NCBI GenBank assembly: GCA_964057225.1
Contig: CAXKVF010000099.1
Location: 25,648-89,647 of the forward strand
Direction of reading: 5' to 3'
Length of the DNA stretch: 64,000 nucleotides
DNA from: Auanema rhodensis
Lineage: Eukaryota; Nematoda; Chromadorea; Rhabditida; Rhabditidae
Position numbers and translations under genes: made by a program. Below the pieces are notes generated by a model. It ran no database searches. It was given only the letters and a program-made list of their open reading frames with translations, and was not told the origin of the DNA. Shown here piece by piece: positions 1 to 11,616 of the stretch; the stretch's first letter is position 1; each line of letters begins with the position of its first letter.

Positions 1-23
1 TGGTTACCATGCACCAATATCAA

Positions 24-39
24 TAAAAATTTGTTTTTA
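24..39. repeat. A/T-tract hairpin TAAAAA-TTTG-TTTTTA (first copy)
   Basis: A 6-bp perfect stem closes a 4-base loop and doubles as adjacent A- and T-tracts, a configuration associated with intrinsic DNA curvature and nucleosome positioning. Variants in this stretch mark lineages: TTGTTGTTAG (starts 9153, 10913, 13905, 14785, 16369), TTTTTAAAC (8449, 10209, 13201, 24817, 31857, 37313), TTTTTACAC (43490, 43666, 45971, 46147) and TTTATAGAC (59876, 60053, 61108, 61284). Confidence 0.5.
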
Positions 40-90
40 GACTAATATGGACATGGGGAATCTAATTTTGAAAACCGCATCTCTTTATCT

Positions 91-100
91 TTCACGTGAA
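91..100. promoter_or_regulatory. 10-bp palindrome with CACGTG core (box 1, first copy)
   Basis: TTCACGTGAA is a perfect 10-bp palindrome centred on CACGTG, the G-box/E-box core known to be bound by bZIP and bHLH proteins. It is present in nearly every monomer at the same position. Exceptions seen include CAAGTG in the monomer starting at 10209, and GACGTG in those starting at 18129, 19185, 19361 and 19713. Some copies (for example 11441, 15313, 16897) read TCCACGTG, which keeps the core. Binding is not shown by sequence; the site could simply be a fixed part of the homogenised repeat. Confidence 0.6.
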
Positions 101-122
101 GCGAGTTACATACCAAGTGCAC

Positions 123-130
123 ATCACGTG
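123..130. promoter_or_regulatory. CDEI-like octamer ATCACGTG (box 2, first copy)
   Basis: ATCACGTG matches the budding-yeast centromere element CDEI (RTCACRTG, bound by the bHLH protein Cbf1) at all eight positions. It is nearly invariant in the array; the only altered copy I noticed is AGCACGTG in the monomer starting at 47379. It directly follows the palindrome GTGCAC (117-122) and overlaps TGTACA (129-134), so this is the densest dyad region of the monomer. The array itself is nothing like a yeast point centromere, so homology of function is not implied. Confidence 0.5.
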
Positions 131-134
131 TACA

Positions 135-154
135 TTTAATTAGCATAAATTAAA
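135..154. repeat. AT-rich 7-bp inverted repeat (first copy)
   Basis: TTTAATT (135-141) and AATTAAA (148-154) are perfect inverse complements around the 6-base spacer AGCATA. The AA-to-GT variant at 153-154 and the linked changes at 143 and 152 (TTAACAT, TTGAAG class) affect the loop or the outer stem. There is no U-tract or gene context, so this is not a terminator. It may contribute to non-B DNA or bending, which is not shown. Confidence 0.55.
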
Positions 155-155
155 G

Positions 156-164
156 TTCACGTAA
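156..164. promoter_or_regulatory. Third ACGT element, TTCACGTAA (box 3, first copy)
   Basis: TTCACGTAA shares TTCACGT with box 1 but lacks the last G of the G-box. Its ACGT core begins at monomer position 159, 33 bp after the core of box 2 (126), which in turn is 32 bp after the core of box 1 (94). This gives a triplet of similar sites on roughly the same helical face. The adjacent variant 153-154 AA to GT alters the left flank in one lineage of monomers without touching the core. Confidence 0.45.
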
Positions 165-174
165 ATTTCAAAGT

Positions 175-187
175 CATGGTTACCATG
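175..187. repeat. 13-bp dyad at each monomer junction
   Basis: CATGGT-T-ACCATG is a 6-bp inverted repeat around one central base. It spans the chosen monomer boundary and recurs at every junction. It contains a GGTTACC (BstEII-type) site. Broken copies are few: ACCAAG at about 41560, CTTGG at about 41729 and 45090, and TTTCCATG at about 43141 and 45622. Highly variable monomer positions 12 and 14 lie immediately outside it. It is a candidate cruciform-forming or protein-binding dyad; function is inferred. Confidence 0.7.
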
Positions 188-1936
188 AACCAATATCAAT
201 AAAAATTTGTTTTTAGACTAATATGGACATGGGGAATCTAATTTTGAAAACCGCATCTCTTTATCTTTCACGTGAAGCGAGTTACATACCAAGTGCACAT
301 CACGTGTACATTTAATTAGCATAAATTAAAGTTCACGTAAATTTCAAAGTCATGGTTACCATGAACCAATATCAATAAAAATTTGTTTTTAGACTAATAT
401 GGACATGGGGAATCTAATTTTGAAAACCGCATCTCTTTATCTTTCACGTGAAGCGAGTTACATACCAAGTGCACATCACGTGTACATTTAATTAGCATAA
501 ATTAAAGTTCACGTAAATTTCAAAGTCATGGTTACCATGAACCAATATCAATAAAAATTTGTTTTTAGACTAATATGGACATGGGGAATCTAATTTCAAA
601 AACCGCATCTCTTTATCTTTCACGTGAAGCGAGTTACATACCAAGTGCACATCACGTGTACATTTAATTAGCATAAATTAAAGTTCACGTAAATTTCAAA
701 GTCATGGTTACCATGCACCAATATCAATAAAAATTTGTTTTTAGACTAATATGGACATGGAGAATCTAATTTTGAAAACCGCATCTCTTTATCTTTCACG
801 TGAAGCGAGTTACATACCAAGTGCACATCACGTGTACATTTAATTAGCATAAATTAAAGTTCACGTAAATTTCAAAGTCATGGTTACCATGAAGCAATAT
901 CAATAAAAATTTGTTTTTAGACTAATATGGACATGTGGAATCTAATTTTGAAAACCGCATCTCTTTATCTTTCACGTGAAGCGAGTTACATACCAAGTGC
1001 ACATCACGTGTACATTTAATTAGCATAAATTAAAGTTCACGTAAATTTCAAAGTCATGGTTACCATGAACCAATATCAATAAAAATTTGTTTTTAGACTA
1101 ATATGGACATGGGGAATCTAATTTTGAAAACCGCATCTCTTTATCTTTCACGTGAAGCGAGTTACATACCAAGTGCACATCACGTGTACATTTAATTAGC
1201 ATAAATTAAAGTTCACGTAAATTTCAAAGTCATGGTTACCATGAACCAATATCAATAAAAATTTGTTTTTAGACTAATATGGACATGGGGAATCTAATTT
1301 TGAAAACCGCATCTCTTTATCTTTCACGTGAAGCGAGTTACATACCAAGTGCACATCACGTGTACATTTAATTAGCATAAATTAAAGTTCACGTAAATTT
1401 CAAAGTCATGGTTACCATGAACCAATATCAATAAAAATTTGTTTTTAGACTAATATGGACATGGGGAATCTAATTTCAAAAACCGCATCTCTTTATCTTT
1501 CACGTGAAGCGAGTTACATACCAAGTGCACATCACGTGTACATTTAATTAGCATAAATTAAAGTTCACGTAAATTTCAAAGTCATGGTTACCATGCACCA
1601 ATATCAATAAAAATTTGTTTTTAGACTAATATGGACATGGAGAATCTAATTTTGAAAACCGCATCTCTTTATCTTTCACGTGAAGCGAGTTACATACCAA
1701 GTGCACATCACGTGTACATTTAATTAGCATAAATTAAAGTTCACGTAAATTTCAAAGTCATGGTTACCATGAAGCAATATCAATAAAAATTTGTTTTTAG
1801 ACTAATATGGACATGTGGAATCTAATTTTGAAAACCGCATCTCTTTATCTTTCACGTGAAGCGAGTTACATACCAAGTGCACATCACGTGTACATTTAAT
1901 TAGCATAAATTAAAGTTCACGTAAATTTCAAAGTCA
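177..1936. repeat. 5-monomer (880 bp) tandem duplication
   Basis: Monomers starting at 177-881 and at 1057-1761 repeat the same order: two plain gaacc copies, a gaacc copy with TTTCAAAA, a gcacc copy with GGAGAATC, and a gaagc copy with ATGTGG. I saw no difference between the two 880-bp halves. This is a higher-order repeat by shared private variants, probably from one unequal exchange. Confidence 0.85.
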
Positions 1937-2112
1937 TGGTTACCATGAACCAATATCAATAAAAATTTGTTTTTAGACTAATATGGACATGGGGAATCTA
2001 ATTTTGAAAACCGCATCTCTTTATCTTTCACGTGAAGCGAGTTACATACCAAGTGCACATCACGTGTACATTTAATTAGCATAAATTAAAGTTCACGTAA
2101 ATTTCAAAGTCA

Positions 2113-3872
2113 TGGTTACCATGAAGCAATATCAATAAAAATTTGTTTTTAGACTAATATGGACATGGGGAATCTAATTTTGAAAACCGCATCTCTTTAT
2201 CTTTCACGTGAAGCGAGTTACATACCAAGTGCACATCACGTGTACATTTAATTAGCATAAATTAAAGTTCACGTAAATTTCAAAGTCATGGTTACCATGA
2301 ACCAATATCAATAAAAATTTGTTTTTAGACTAATATGGACATGGGGAATCTAATTTTGAAAACCGCATCTCTTTATCTTTCACGTGAAGCGAGTTACATA
2401 CCAAGTGCACATCACGTGTACATTTAATTAGCATAAATTAAAGTTCACGTAAATTTCAAAGTCATGGTTACCATGAACCAATATCAATAAAAATTTGTTT
2501 TTAGACTAATATAGACATGGGGAATCTAATTTTGAAAACCGCATCTCTTTATCTTTCACGTGAAGCGAGTTACATACCAAGTGCACATCACGTGTACATT
2601 TAATTAGCATAAATTAAAGTTCACGTAAATTTCAAAGTCATGGTTACCATGAACCAATATCAATAAAAATTTGTTTTTAGACTAATATGGACATGGGGAA
2701 TCTAATTTTGAAAACCGCATCTCTTTATCTTTCACGTGAAGCGAGTTACATACCAAGTGCACATCACGTGTACATTTAATTAGCATAAATTAAAGTTCAC
2801 GTAAATTTCAAAGTCATGGTTACCATGAACCAATATCAATAAAAATTTGTTTTTAGACTAATATGGACATGGAGAATCTAATTTTGAAAACCGCATCTCT
2901 TTATCTTTCACGTGAAGCGAGTTACATACCAAGTGCACATCACGTGTACATTTAATTAGCATAAATTAAAGTTCACGTAAATTTCAAAGTCATGGTTACC
3001 ATGAAGCAATATCAATAAAAATTTGTTTTTAGACTAATATGGACATGGGGAATCTAATTTTGAAAACCGCATCTCTTTATCTTTCACGTGAAGCGAGTTA
3101 CATACCAAGTGCACATCACGTGTACATTTAATTAGCATAAATTAAAGTTCACGTAAATTTCAAAGTCATGGTTACCATGAACCAATATCAATAAAAATTT
3201 GTTTTTAGACTAATATGGACATGGGGAATCTAATTTTGAAAACCGCATCTCTTTATCTTTCACGTGAAGCGAGTTACATACCAAGTGCACATCACGTGTA
3301 CATTTAATTAGCATAAATTAAAGTTCACGTAAATTTCAAAGTCATGGTTACCATGAACCAATATCAATAAAAATTTGTTTTTAGACTAATATAGACATGG
3401 GGAATCTAATTTTGAAAACCGCATCTCTTTATCTTTCACGTGAAGCGAGTTACATACCAAGTGCACATCACGTGTACATTTAATTAGCATAAATTAAAGT
3501 TCACGTAAATTTCAAAGTCATGGTTACCATGAACCAATATCAATAAAAATTTGTTTTTAGACTAATATGGACATGGAGAATCTAATTTTGAAAACCGCAT
3601 CTCTTTATCTTTCACGTGAAGCGAGTTACATACCAAGTGCACATCACGTGTACATTTAATTAGCATAAATTAAAGTTCACGTAAAATTCAAAGTCATGGT
3701 TACCATGAACCAATATCAATAAAAATTTGTTTTTAGACTAATATGGACATGGAGAATCTAATTTTGAAAACCGCATCTCTTTATCTTTCACGTGAAGCGA
3801 GTTACATACCAAGTGCACATCACGTGTACATTTAATTAGCATAAATTAAAGTTCACGTAAATTTCAAAGTCA
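2113..3872. repeat. Second 5-monomer offset block, partly diverged
   Basis: Units 2113-2992 and 2993-3872 share the order gaagc, gaacc, gaacc with ATATAGAC, gaacc, gaacc with GGAGAATC. The fourth monomer differs: the copy at 3521 also has GGAGAATC and GTAAAATTC while the copy at 2641 is plain. The 880-bp offset matches the preceding block although the variants differ. Confidence 0.65.
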
Positions 3873-5456
3873 TGGTTACCATGAACCAATATCAATAAAA
3901 ATTTGTTTTTAGACTAATATGGACATGGGGAATCTAATTTTGAAAACCTCATCTCTTTATCTTTCACGTGAAGCGAGTTACATACCAAGTGCACATCACG
4001 TGTACATTTAATTAGCATAAATTAAAGTTCACGTAAATTTCAAAGTCATGGTTACCATGAAGCAATATCAATAAAAATTTGTTTTTAGACTAATATGGAC
4101 ATGTGGAATCTAATTTTGAAAACCGCATCTCTTTATCTTTCACGTGAAGCGAGTTACATACCAAGTGCACATCACGTGTACATTTAATTAGCATAAATTA
4201 AAGTTCACGTAAATTTCAAAGTCATGGTTACCATGAACCAATATCAAAAAAAATTTGTTTTTAGACTAATATGGACATGGGGAATCTAATTTTGAAAACC
4301 GCATCTCTTTATCTTTCACGTGAAGCGAGTTACATACCAAGTGCACATCACGTGTACATTTAATTAGCATAAATTAAAGTTCACGTAAATTTCAAAGTCA
4401 TGGTTACCATGAAGCAATATCAATAAAAATTTGTTTTTAGACTAATATGGACATGGGGAATCTAATTTTGAAAACCGCATCTCTTTATCTTTCACGTGAA
4501 GCGAGTTATATACCAAGTGCACATCACGTGTACATTTAATTAGCATAAATTAAAGTTCACGTAAATTTCAAAGTCATGGTTACCATGAACCAATATCAAT
4601 AAAAATTTGTTTTTAGACTAATATGGACATGGGGAATCTAATTTTGAAAACCGCATCTCTTTATCTTTCACGTGAAGCGAGTTACATACCAAGTGCACAT
4701 CACGTGTACATTTAATTAGCATAAATTAAAGTTCACGTAAATTTCAAAGTCATGGTTACCATGAACCAATATCAATAAAAATTTGTTTTTAGACTAATAT
4801 GGACATGGGGAATCTAATTTCAAAAACCGCATCTCTTTATCTCTCACGTGAAGCGAGTTACATACCAAGTGCACATCACGTGTACATTTAATTAGCATAA
4901 ATTAAAGTTCACGTAAATTTCAAAGTCATGGTTACCATGCACCAATATCAATAAAAATTTGTTTTTAGACTAAGATGGACATGGGGAATCTAATTTTGAG
5001 AACCGCATCTCTTTATCTTTCACGTGAAGCGAGTTACATACCGAGTGCACATCACGTGTACATTTAATTAGCATAAATTAAAGTTCACGTAAATTTCAAA
5101 GTCATGGTTACCATGAACCAATATCAATAAAAATTTGTTTTTAGACTAATATGGACATGAGGAATCTAATTTTGAAAACCGCATTTCTTTATCTTTCACG
5201 TGAAGCGAGTTACATACCAAGTGCACATCACGTGTACATTTAATTAGCATAAATTAAAGTTCACGTAAATTTCAAAGTCATGGTTACCATGAACCAATAT
5301 CAATAAAAATTTGTTTTTAGACTAATATGGACATGGGGAATCTAATTTTGAAAACCGCATTTCTTTATCTTTCACGTGAAGCGAGTTACATACCAAGTGC
5401 ACATCACGTGTACATTTAATTAGCATAAATTAAAGTTCACGTAAATTTCAAAGTCA

Positions 5457-6864
5457 TGGTTACCATGAACCAATATCAATAAAAATTTGTTTTTAGACTA
5501 ATATGGACATGGGGAATCTAATTTTGAAAACCGCATTTCTTTATCTTTCACGTGAAGCGAGTTACATACCAAGTGCACATCACGTGTACATTTAATTAGC
5601 ATAAATTAAAGTTCACGTAAATTTCAAAGTCATGGTTACCATGAACCAATATCAATAAAAATTTGTTTTTAGACTAATATGGACATGGGGAATCTAATTT
5701 TGAAAACCGCATCTCTTTATCTTTCACGTGAAGCGAGTTACATACCAGGTGCACATCACGTGTACATTTAATTAGCATAAATTAAAGTTCACGTAAATTT
5801 CAAAGTCATGGTTACCATGAACCAATATCAATAAAAATTTGTTTTTAGACTAATATGGACATGGGGAATCTAATTTTGAAAACCGCATCTCTTTATCTTT
5901 CACGTGAAGCGAGTTACATACCAAGTGCACATCACGTGTACATTTAATTAGCATAAATTAAAGTTCACGTAAACTTCAAAGTCATGGTTACCATGCACCA
6001 ATATCAATAAAAATTTGTTTTTAGACTAATATGGACATGAGGAATCTAATTTTGAAAACCGCATCTCTTTATCTTTCACGTGAAGCGAGTTACATACCAA
6101 GTGCACATCACGTGTACATTTAATTAGCATAAATTAAAGTTCACGTAAATTTCAAAGTCATGGTTACCATGAACCAATATCAATAAAAATTTGTTTTTAG
6201 ACTAATATGGACATGGGGAATCTAATTTTGAAAACCGCATTTCTTTATCTTTCACGTGAAGCGAGTTACATACCAAGTGCACATCACGTGTACATTTAAT
6301 TAGCATAAATTAAAGTTCACGTAAATTTCAAAGTCATGGTTACCATGAACCAATATCAATAAAAATTTGTTTTTAGACTAATATGGACATGGGGAATCTA
6401 ATTTTGAAAACCGCATCTCTTTATCTTTCACGTGAAGCGAGTTACATACCAGGTGCACATCACGTGTACATTTAATTAGCATAAATTAAAGTTCACGTAA
6501 ATTTCAAAGTCATGGTTACCATGAACCAATATCAATAAAAATTTGTTTTTAGACTAATATGGACATGGGGAATCTAATTTTGAAAACCGCATCTCTTTAT
6601 CTTTCACGTGAAGCGAGTTACATACCAAGTGCACATCACGTGTACATTTAATTAGCATAAATTAAAGTTCACGTAAACTTCAAAGTCATGGTTACCATGC
6701 ACCAATATCAATAAAAATTTGTTTTTAGACTAATATGGACATGAGGAATCTAATTTTGAAAACCGCATCTCTTTATCTTTCACGTGAAGCGAGTTACATA
6801 CCAAGTGCACATCACGTGTACATTTAATTAGCATAAATTAAAGTTCACGTAAATTTCAAAGTCA
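5457..6864. repeat. 4-monomer (704 bp) tandem duplication
   Basis: 5457-6160 and 6161-6864 carry the same four monomers in order: CATTTCT variant, CCAGGTGC variant, AAACTTC variant, and a gcacc copy with ATGAGG. The variants match one for one. The monomer at 5281 also has CATTTCT, suggesting an earlier single-monomer copying step. Confidence 0.85.
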
Positions 6865-8096
6865 TGGTTACCATGAACCAATATCAATAAAAATTTGTTT
6901 TTAGACTAATATGGACATGGGGAATCTAATTTTGAAAACCGCATCTCTTTATCTTTCACGTGAAGCGAGTTACATACCAAGTGCACATCACGTGTACATT
7001 TAATTAGCATAAATTAAAGTTCACGTAAATTTCAAAGTCATGGTTACCATGCACCAATATCAATAAAAATTTGTTTTTAGACTAATATGGACATGGGGAA
7101 TCTAATTTTGAAAACCGCATCTCTTTATCTTTCACGTGAAGCGAGTTACATACCAAGTGCACATCACGTGTACATTTAATTAGCATAAATTAAAGTTCAC
7201 GTAAATTTCAAAGTCATGGTTACCATGAACCAATATCAATAAAAATTTGTTTTTAGACTAATATGGACATGGGGAATCTAATTTTGAAAACCGCATCTCT
7301 TTATCTTTCACGTGAAGCGAGTTACATACCAAGTGCACATCACGTGTACATTTAATTAGCATAAATTAAAGTTCACGTAAATTTCAAAGTCATGGTTACC
7401 ATGCACCAATATCAATAAAAATTTGTTTTTAGACTAATATGGACATGGGGAATTTAATTTTGAAAACCGCATCTCTTTATCTTTCACGTGAAGCGAGTTA
7501 CATACCAAGTGCACATCACGTGTACATTTAATTAGCATAAATTAAAGTTCACGTAAATTTCAAAGTCATGGTTACCATGAAGCAATATCAATAAAAATTT
7601 GTTTTTAGACTAATATGGACATGGGGAATCTAATTTTGAAAACCGCATCTCTTTATCTTTCACGTGAAGCGAGTTACATACCAAGTGCACATCACGTGTA
7701 CATTTAATTAGCATGAATTAAAGTTCACGTAAATTTCAAAGTCATGGTTACCATGCACCAATATCAATAAAAATTTGTTTTTAGACTAATATGGACATGG
7801 GGAATCTAATTTTGAAAACCGCATCTCTTTATCTTTCACGTGAAGCGAGTTACATACCAAGTGCACATCACGTGTACATTTAATTAGCATAAATTAAAGT
7901 TCACGTAAATTTCAAAGTCATGGTTACCATGCACCAATATCAATAAAAATTTGTTTTTAGACTAATATGGACATGGGGAATCTAATTTTGAAAACCGCAT
8001 CTCTTTATCTTTCACGTGAAGCGAGTTACATACCAAGTGCACATCACGTGTACATTTAATTAGCATAAATTAAAGTTCACGTAAATTTCAAAGTCA

Positions 8097-11000
8097 TGGT
8101 TACCATGAACCTATATCAATAAAAATTTGTTTTTAGACTAATATGGACATGGGGAATCTAATTTTGAAAACCGCATCTCTTTATCTTTCACGTGAAGCGA
8201 GTTACATACCAAGTGCACATCACGTGTACATTTAATTAGCATAAATTAAAGTTCACGTAAATTTCAAAGTCATGGTTACCATGAAGCAATATCAATAAAA
8301 ATTTGTTTTTAGACTAATATGGACATGGGGAATCTAATTTTGAAAACCGCATCTCTTTATCTTTCACGTGAAGCGAGTTACATACCAAGTGCACATCACG
8401 TGTACATTTAATTAGCATGAATTAAAGTTCACGTAAATTTCAAAGTCATGGTTACCATGCACCAATATCAATAAAAATTTGTTTTTAAACTAATATGGAC
8501 ATGGGGAATCTAATTTTGAAAACCGCATCTCTTTATCTTTCACGTGAAGCGAGTTACATACCAAGTGCACATCACGTGTACATTTAATTAGCATAAATTA
8601 AAGTTCACGTAAATTTCAAAGTCATGGTTACCATGCACCAATATCAATAAAAATTTGTTTTTAGACTAATATGGACATGGGGAATCTAATTTTGAAAACC
8701 GCATCTCTTTATCTTTCACGTGAAGCGAGTTACATACCAAGTGCACATCACGTGTACATTTAATTAGCATAAATTAAAGTTCACGTAAATTTCAAAGTCA
8801 TGGTTACCATGAAGCAATATCAATAAAAATTTGTTTTTAGACTAATATGGACATGGGGAATCTAATTTTGAAAACCGCATCTCTTTATCTTTCACGTGAA
8901 GCGAGTTACATACCAAGTGCACATCACGTGTACATTTAATTAGCATAAATTAAAGTTCACGTAAATTTCAAAGTCATGGTTACCATGAACCAATATCAAT
9001 AAAAATTTGTTTTTAGACTAATATGGACATGGGGAATCTAATTTTGAAAACCGCATCTCTTTATCTTTCACGTGAAGCGAGTTACATACCAAGTGCACAT
9101 CACGTGTACATTTAATTAGCATAAATTAGTGTTCACGTAAATTTCAAAGTCATGGTTACCATGAACCAATATCAATAAAAATTTGTTGTTAGACTAATAT
9201 GGACATGGGGAATCTAATTTTGAAAACCGCATCTCTTTATCTTTCACGTGAAGCGAGTTACATACCAAGTGCACATCACGTGTACATTTAATTAGCATAA
9301 ATTAAAGTTCACGTAAATTTCAAAGTCATGGTTACCATGCACCAATATCAATAAAAATTTGTTTTTAGACTAATATGGACATGGGGAATCTAATTTTGAA
9401 AACCGCATCTCTTTATCTTTCACGTGAAGCGAGTTACATACCAAGTGCACATCACGTGTACATTTAATAAGCATAAATTAAAGTTCACGTAAATTTCAAA
9501 TTCATGGTTACCATGCACCAATATCATTAAAAATTTGTTTTTTGACTAATATGGACATGGGGAATCTAATTTTGAAAACCGCATCTCTTTATCTTTCACG
9601 TGAAGCGAGTTACATACCAAGTGCACATCACGTGTACATTTAATTAGCATAAATTAAAGTTCACGTAAATTTCAAAGTCATGGTTACCATGAACCAATAT
9701 CAATAAAAATTTGTTTTTAGACTAATATGGACATGGGGAATCTAATTTTGAAAACCGCATCTCTTTATCTTTCACGTGAAGCGAGTTACATACCAAGTGC
9801 CCATCACGTGTACATTTAATTAGCATAAATTAAAGTTCACGTAAATTTCAAAGTCATGGTTACCATGAACCTATATCAATAAAAATTTGTTTTTAGACTA
9901 ATATGGACATGGGGAATCTAATTTTGAAAACCGCATCTCTTTATCTTTCACGTGAAGCGAGTTACATACCAAGTGCACATCACGTGTACATTTAATTAGC
10001 ATAAATTAAAGTTCACGTAAATTTCAAAGTCATGGTTACCATGAAGCAATATCAATAAAAATTTGTTTTTAGACTAATATGGACATGGGGAATCTAATTT
10101 TGAAAACCGCATCTCTTTATCTTTCACGTGAAGCGAGTTACATACCAAGTGCACATCACGTGTACATTTAATTAGCATGAATTAAAGTTCACGTAAATTT
10201 CAAAGTCATGGTTACCATGCACCAATATCAATAAAAATTTGTTTTTAAACTAATATGGACATGGGGAATCTAATTTTGAAAACCGCATCTCTTTATCTTT
10301 CAAGTGAAGCGAGTTACATACCAAGTGCACATCACGTGTACATTTAATTAGCATAAATTAAAGTTCACGTAAATTTCAAAGTCATGGTTACCATGCACCA
10401 ATATCAATAAAAATTTGTTTTTAGACTAATATGGACATGGGGAATCTAATTTTGAAAACCGCATCTCTTTATCTTTCACGTGAAGCGAGTTACATACCAA
10501 GTGCACATCACGTGTACATTTAATTAGCATAAATTAAAGTTCACGTAAATTTCAAAGTCATGGTTACCATGAAGCAATATCAATAAAAATTTGTTTTTAG
10601 ACTAATATGGACATGGGGAATCTAATTTTGAAAACCGCATCTCTTTATCTTTCACGTGAAGCGAGTTACATACCAAGTGCACATCACGTGTACATTTAAT
10701 TAGCATAAATTAAAGTTCACGTAAATTTCAAAGTCATGGTTACCATGAACCAATATCAATAAAAATTTGTTTTTAGACTAATATGGACATGGGGAATCTA
10801 ATTTTGAAAACCGCATCTCTTTATCTTTCACGTGAAGCGAGTTACATACCAAGTGCACATCACGTGTACATTTAATTAGCATAAATTAGTGTTCACGTAA
10901 ATTTCAAAGTCATGGTTACCATGAACCAATATCAATAAAAATTTGTTGTTAGACTAATATGGACATGGGGAATCTAATTTTGAAAACCGCATCTCTTTAT

Positions 11001-11616
11001 CTTTCACGTGAAGCGAGTTACATACCAAGTGCACATCACGTGTACATTTAATTAGCATAAATTAAAGTTCACGTAAATTTCAAAGTCATGGTTACCATGC
11101 ACCAATATCAATAAAAATTTGTTTTTAGACTAATATGGACATGGGGAATCTAATTTTGAAAACCGCATCTCTTTATCTTTCACGTGAAGCGAGTTACATA
11201 CCAAGTGCACATCACGTGTACATTTAATAAGCATAAATTAAAGTTCACGTAAATTTCAAATTCATGGTTACCATGCACCAATATCATTAAAAATTTGTTT
11301 TTTGACTAATATGGACATGGGGAATCTAATTTTGAAAACCGCATCTCTTTATCTTTCACGTGAAGCGAGTTACATACCAAGTGCACATCACGTGTACATT
11401 TAATTAGCATAAATTAAAGTTCACGTAAATTTCAAAGTCATGGTTACCATGAACCAATATCAATAAAAATTTGTTTTTAGACTAATATGGACATGGGGAA
11501 TCTAATTTTGAAAACCGCATTTCTTTATCTTCCACGTGAAGCGAGTTACATACCAAGTGCCCATCACGTGTACATTTAATTAGCATAAATTAAAGTTCAC
11601 GTAAAATTCAAAGTCA
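8097..11616. repeat. 10-monomer (1,760 bp) tandem duplication
   Basis: 8097-9856 and 9857-11616 share an ordered run of private variants: GAACCTAT; gaagc with GCATGAAT; gcacc with TTTTTAAAC; gcacc; gaagc; TAGTGTTC; TTGTTGTTAG; TAATAAGC with CAAATTCA; ATCATTAAA with TTTTTTGAC; and GTGCCCATC. Differences seen are CAAGTG in the copy at 10209 and three extra changes (CATTTCT, TTCCACG, GTAAAATTC) in the last monomer at 11441. Confidence 0.9.

Larger units (their letters stand above)
1..176. repeat. Reference monomer (first copy) of the satellite
   Basis: This copy is used here as the coordinate frame for monomer positions 1-176. Recurrent variable sites read across the array are: position 12 (C or A) and 14 (C or G), giving three common classes gcacc, gaacc and gaagc; positions 56-57 in the GGGG run (G, A or T); position 81 (C or T); 115 (A or G); 153-154 (AA or GT); 166 (T or C); and 172 (A or G). 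The unit holds five CpG dinucleotides (76, 95, 102, 127, 160), with no general sign of CpG decay between copies. A/T tracts cluster at 24-39 and 65-74. The chosen start is arbitrary, set by the window edge. Confidence 0.97.

Noticed and set aside
22-40. AATAAA polyadenylation signal and TTTTTAG splice-acceptor-like string in each monomer
   Set aside because: Both are short AT-rich strings expected by chance in a 32% GC repeat, and there is no transcript or exon context.
91-130. G-box promoter driving a gene
   Set aside because: CACGTG repeats hundreds of times with no TATA element, start site or gene downstream. If bound at all, it is as part of the satellite.
135-154. Hairpin as a transcription terminator
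   Set aside because: The stem is pure A/T with no following T-tract and no upstream gene; it recurs in every monomer as part of the satellite.
1-176. CENP-B box
   Set aside because: No monomer shows the NTTCGNNNNANNCGGGN pattern. The AAATTCG variants (42258, 43138, 45619) supply TTCG but lack the required A and CGGG downstream.
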